Source of the DNA: HLUCCA09 sp038745585
Lineage (GTDB): Bacteria > Pseudomonadota > Alphaproteobacteria > Rhodobacterales > Rhodobacteraceae
Assembly: GCA_038745585.1 (NCBI GenBank)
Contig: JBCDLH010000006.1
Location: 186,001-250,000 of the forward strand
Direction of reading: 5' to 3'
Length of the DNA: 64,000 bases
Positions 61,185 to 64,000 of this stretch are shown here, piece by piece. Positions within the stretch are counted from its first letter, which is position 1. Each line of letters starts with the position of its first letter. The notes under the pieces were generated by a model that was given only the letters and a program-made list of their open reading frames with translations, was not told the DNA's origin and ran no database searches. A program made the translations under genes and the position numbers.

Positions 61185-61922
61185 CTACGTCGCGGTGGGC
61201 GCGTCATGCGGAGCCTCGGGGGCCTGCGCGGCGCCCATATAGAGGATGCCGGTAAAGGGCAGAGCGCCAAAAGTCGGGTCTCCTCGGCGCGAAATGCCGC
61301 GCGGGCCAAGACCGGTCAGCCGCTTGACGTGAAACCCCTCAGCTTTGAGACCATGGCGCAACTCTTGCGGGGTGATGAAAAGCGACGGATCGTGTGTCCC
61401 TTTGGGTAAGAGGCGCAGCACGTCCTCGGCCATCGTGATCACGGCAAAGCGCGCGAGCCTCGTTCGGTTGATCGTGTCAAATAGAAACCATCCGCCTGGA
61501 CGCAAGACCCGCCGCACCTCCGCAAGCACGCGTGCAAGGTCGGCCACATGTTCGAGGACGTCGACGCAGACGACCGCATCAAAGGATGCGTCCCCAAAGG
61601 GCAGGGCTTCGCCGACGCCAACCTCGTAGCGAATGCTGCGCCCGGTTTCCTCGGCGTGGGTCCGCGCGGCGGCAATCGCGTCGGCGGCCGGGTCGATGCC
61701 GGTCACCTGCGCGCCTCGATCATGAAGGGCTTCGGCCATAAAGCCACCGGCGCAACCCAGATCGAGCACCGCTTTGGCCCGCCAGTCGATATACGTATCG
61801 AAATGGCGCAGGCGCGCGGGCACCATGTTCTTAAGGGTCCTGACCCACCGGATCTCGTCCGACCACCAGGCCCCGGCGTGCGTGTCGTAAATCGTGAGGT
61901 CGTTACGTACGCGATCAGCCAA
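61185..61922 (-). CDS. ubiG: UbiG-like SAM methyltransferase
   Basis: A 245-residue class I methyltransferase of the UbiG/3-demethylubiquinone O-methyltransferase type. It shows AVLDLGCAGGFMAEAL, PFGDASFDAVVCVDVLEHV and the post-SAM helices. No ATG lies at the plausible N-terminus; a TTG at 61922 gives a good N-terminus (ADRVRNDLTIYDTHAG) and overlaps the preceding gene by 8 nt. A longer frame to 62123 is rejected because it runs through that gene. Confidence 0.82.
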   Translation of the reverse strand: MADRVRNDLTIYDTHAGAWWSDEIRWVRTLKNMVPARLRHFDTYIDWRAKAVLDLGCAGGFMAEALHDRGAQVTGIDPAADAIAAARTHAEETGRSIRYEVGVGEALPFGDASFDAVVCVDVLEHVADLARVLAEVRRVLRPGGWFLFDTINRTRLARFAVITMAEDVLRLLPKGTHDPSLFITPQELRHGLKAEGFHVKRLTGLGPRGISRRGDPTFGALPFTGILYMGAAQAPEAPHDAPTAT

Positions 61923-62697
61923 CGGAGCGCCGCTTCCGCGGGAACGGCAGCCAATAGGGGACGCGTGCGCGATAGGCGTCGAATTCGCTGCCAAAGATCC
62001 GCTCGAACCGCCGCTCCTTCCAGCGCGGCGCGACGATGCAATAGGTTGTGTAGGCCGTGGCGAGGAGGAGTTGGTCCACCGTCCAAACGGGCATTGTCCA
62101 GAGGACAAGCGCAAAGCTGACATAGATCGGCTGACGAACGACCCGGAAGAGCCCGGTCACCGGCATCGGTGGAAAGACCGGACGCTCTCCTCGCGCGAGC
62201 GCCCACCAGCCGAGAAGGCCGGATTGGACCTCGGGCCCCGCGTCAAAGCTCGCTTTGGTCAAGAGCCCCCAGGAGAATGCGAAGAGCGCGGTCATCGTCC
62301 AAAACATCGCGCCCTCGGCTTGCCAGACGACGAGGCCCGAAGGCGTCCATAGCGTGAAGAGCAACAGAAGCTGTAGCGAGGCGATGGTCGCGTAGGTCGT
62401 CGTGGCGAGCGTGGTTCCGTGCGGCGCAGGCGCAAGGCGGGCGAGGAGCGGCCGGCCCCGATCCGACAGGAAAAACGAATGTCCCAGCGGAAACTGCGCG
62501 AGCAGGAGTGCATTGGCGAGCCAGGCCCAGGGCCAGGGCACACTGCCCCATGTCTGCGTCAGACCGGTATAGAGCCCCCAGACCATTGCGAGGCCCGCAA
62601 GGCCAAAGATGCCGTGGCAGACTGCGCCATAAACAAGCGCAAGCCGGAGGGCTTGGCGGTCGTCGGTGAGGCTGAATTGTCCAAGTGATCCAATCAT
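61915..62697 (-). CDS. ICMT-family integral membrane methyltransferase, MddA-like
   Basis: A 260-residue multi-helix membrane protein of the isoprenylcysteine carboxyl methyltransferase/PEMT superfamily. The C-terminal SAM-binding VVRQPIYVSFALVLW and FGSEFDAYRARVPYWLP are typical. The length and pattern resemble MddA, which methylates methanethiol to dimethyl sulfide, but also other ICMT-like members. It overlaps the UbiG-like gene by 8 nt. Confidence 0.75.
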   Translation of the reverse strand: MIGSLGQFSLTDDRQALRLALVYGAVCHGIFGLAGLAMVWGLYTGLTQTWGSVPWPWAWLANALLLAQFPLGHSFFLSDRGRPLLARLAPAPHGTTLATTTYATIASLQLLLLFTLWTPSGLVVWQAEGAMFWTMTALFAFSWGLLTKASFDAGPEVQSGLLGWWALARGERPVFPPMPVTGLFRVVRQPIYVSFALVLWTMPVWTVDQLLLATAYTTYCIVAPRWKERRFERIFGSEFDAYRARVPYWLPFPRKRRSVG

Positions 62698-62803
62698 ATC
62701 CGAGACGTAGTTGCCCGGCGCGAAAGGTCACGTGTTGGCATCGGTCTCGCCCCTACCATAGGCTGCGGCTTAGCGCCGAGGCGGGCGCGGGGGAGGATGC
62801 AGC

Positions 62804-64000
62804 ATGACCCGACACTACGACGATTTGGAGACGCGCTCGCCTGAGGGCCGGGCGCACACGCTCATGCAGAGCCTGCCGGCACAGGTCCGGGCAGCGGCGC
62901 GACTGCCGGGCTATGCAGAGAGCCTAGCCGGGGTCGACGCCGCCCAGATCACGACGCGGGAGGCGCTGGCGACCCTGCCGGTATTGCGCAAATCGGCGCT
63001 GGGCGCAGCGCAAAACGCGCATCCGCCGCTCGGGGGATTTACGACTACGCCGCCGACCGGGTTTGCTCATCTCTTTCAATCGCCCGGTCCGCTTTACGAG
63101 CCCGGGCAGCGCGGCAACGATTGGTGGCGTATCGGTCGGTTCCTCTATGCCCTCGGCATCGGTGCGGGCGATATCGTACAAAACTGCTTCGGCTATCACC
63201 TGACGCCGGCCGGGCATATCTTTGAAGATGGGGCGCGGGCGGTCGGGGCGACCGTTATCCCAGCAGGGACAGGGCAGACGGAGCTTCAGGCCCGCGCGGC
63301 GGCCCATCTCGGCGCGACCGCCTATGCCGGGACGCCCGACTACCTCAACGCAATCCTTGAGCAGGCGGACGCGCTCGGCCTTCCCCTCGCGATCACCAAA
63401 GCAGCGGTCTCAGGCGGTGCGCTCTTTCCATCGCTGCGAGAAGGGTATGCGGCGCGCGGGATCACCTGCCTGCAGTGCTATGCGACCGCTGATCTCGGCC
63501 TGATCGCCTACGAAGCGCCCGCGCCCGATGGCACCGTGCAGGCGGGTATGTTCGTCGATGAAGGTGTCCTCGTCGAGATCGTGACACCAGGGACGGGCGA
63601 TCCAGTGCCGGAGGGCGAGGTGGGCGAAGTCGTCGTCACCGCGCTCAACCCGGATTATCCGCTCATCCGCTTTGCGACCGGTGACCTTTCAGCCGTCCTT
63701 GTCGAGGAGAGCGCCTGCGGACGGACGAATATGCTTATCAAGGGCTGGCTGGGCCGGGCCGATCAGACAACCAAGATCAAGGGGATGTTCGTGCGCCCCG
63801 AACAGGTCGCGGAGTTCGTTGCGCGGCACGCGGAGCTCTCGCGCGCCAGGGTCATCGCCCGGCGGGAGGGCGAACAGGACGTGATGATCGTGCAGGTCGA
63901 GGCCTTGGGGGCCGATCCGGCTGCGCTTCAGGCCAGCATGCGCGAGGTGTTCAAGCTGTCGGGGATGGTTGAAGTGGTCTCCCCAGGAGATCTGCCGCGA
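62804..64000 (+). CDS. phenylacetate-CoA ligase-like AMP-binding enzyme (3' end cut by window)
   Basis: At least 399 residues with no stop before the window end. The pattern matches PaaK-like acyl-CoA ligases, which adenylate an aromatic or other carboxylic acid: a segment like FQSPGPLYEPGQRGNDWW, NYPLIRFATGDLSAV (A-loop) and the C-terminal lid with KIKGMFVRPEQVAEF. GGGAGG lies 9 nt before the ATG. Family members are about 405-440 residues, so only the last few residues should be missing. The true substrate is unknown. It is divergent from the methyltransferase gene. Confidence 0.85.
   Translation, partial: MTRHYDDLETRSPEGRAHTLMQSLPAQVRAAARLPGYAESLAGVDAAQITTREALATLPVLRKSALGAAQNAHPPLGGFTTTPPTGFAHLFQSPGPLYEPGQRGNDWWRIGRFLYALGIGAGDIVQNCFGYHLTPAGHIFEDGARAVGATVIPAGTGQTELQARAAAHLGATAYAGTPDYLNAILEQADALGLPLAITKAAVSGGALFPSLREGYAARGITCLQCYATADLGLIAYEAPAPDGTVQAGMFVDEGVLVEIVTPGTGDPVPEGEVGEVVVTALNPDYPLIRFATGDLSAVLVEESACGRTNMLIKGWLGRADQTTKIKGMFVRPEQVAEFVARHAELSRARVIARREGEQDVMIVQVEALGADPAALQASMREVFKLSGMVEVVSPGDLPR

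Overview
This window is a piece of an alphaproteobacterial chromosome, almost certainly Rhodobacterales/Rhodobacteraceae (roseobacter-type). The evidence is the high GC content, the rnd-kdsD-lptC-lptA-lptB block, a three-gene petABC (fbcFBC) operon, a 46-residue aa3-oxidase subunit IV, a short DsLOV-like photoreceptor, a TIGR02302/DUF4175 protein next to lysA, and a DmdC-like acyl-CoA dehydrogenase. I see no insertion sequence, prophage, integrase, CRISPR array or rRNA. Most of the window is core metabolism in short, often overlapping (ATGA) operons, with a few decayed or odd genes between them.

Layout. 1-3553 (minus): LPS export and Kdo synthesis (rnd, kdsD, lptC, lptA, lptB). 3688-6903: a 1071-residue RTX-type repeat protein, probably secreted by a type I system. 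7133-10640 (minus): a class II aldolase gene, an NAD-dependent epimerase, a sirtuin (cobB), and an M24 aminopeptidase pseudogene overlapping cobB. 10897-17229 (mostly plus): AMP nucleosidase, HU, a glyoxalase-fold protein, a DMT exporter, a CcdA-like plus thioredoxin pair, aroC (minus) and an orphan P-loop ATPase. 17278-20043 (minus): cytochrome bc1 petABC with a good terminator. 20335-23857 (minus): a GST with a 27-codon leader ORF, a PaiB-like protein, mtaB and dapF. 23945-24655: a MOSC protein whose 3' end runs through the promoter and 5' end of tRNA-Lys(UUU).

25211-28439 (minus): an asparagine synthase/glycosyltransferase pair of exopolysaccharide type. 28704-35417: DUF465, trmN6-like, DUF2007, a polyprenyl synthase, ispE, a TPR protein and ETF-ubiquinone oxidoreductase. 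35697-41517: greA, an unknown two-TM protein, GNAT, mobA, azlCD, a lipoprotein, the small oxidase subunit IV, and an MBL-fold hydrolase. 41521-50305: DmdC-like dehydrogenase, Sua5/TsaC, a Gln-rich TIGR02302 protein, lysA, DUF2834 and a lytic transglycosylase. 50558-57255: a stand-alone atypical receiver, glutathionyl-hydroquinone reductase, a PatB-type lyase, two peptide deformylases plus fmt (the second deformylase has lost its catalytic Glu), and an mhqO/mhqD-like pair. 57344-64000: an ABC1/UbiB kinase, rpe-gph, an NsrR-like Rrf2 regulator with an FNR-type box upstream, a short LOV photoreceptor, UbiG-like and ICMT-like methyltransferases, and a phenylacetate-CoA ligase-like gene cut by the window end.

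The most interesting items are the short LOV protein beside an NsrR-like regulator with an FNR-type site, the HQxxH deformylase paralogue inside the def-fmt operon, the MOSC/tRNA-Lys overlap, the M24 pseudogene, the tandem QEE-repeat RTX protein, the atypical receiver, and two very small membrane ORFs. No wholly new system can be demonstrated from sequence alone.
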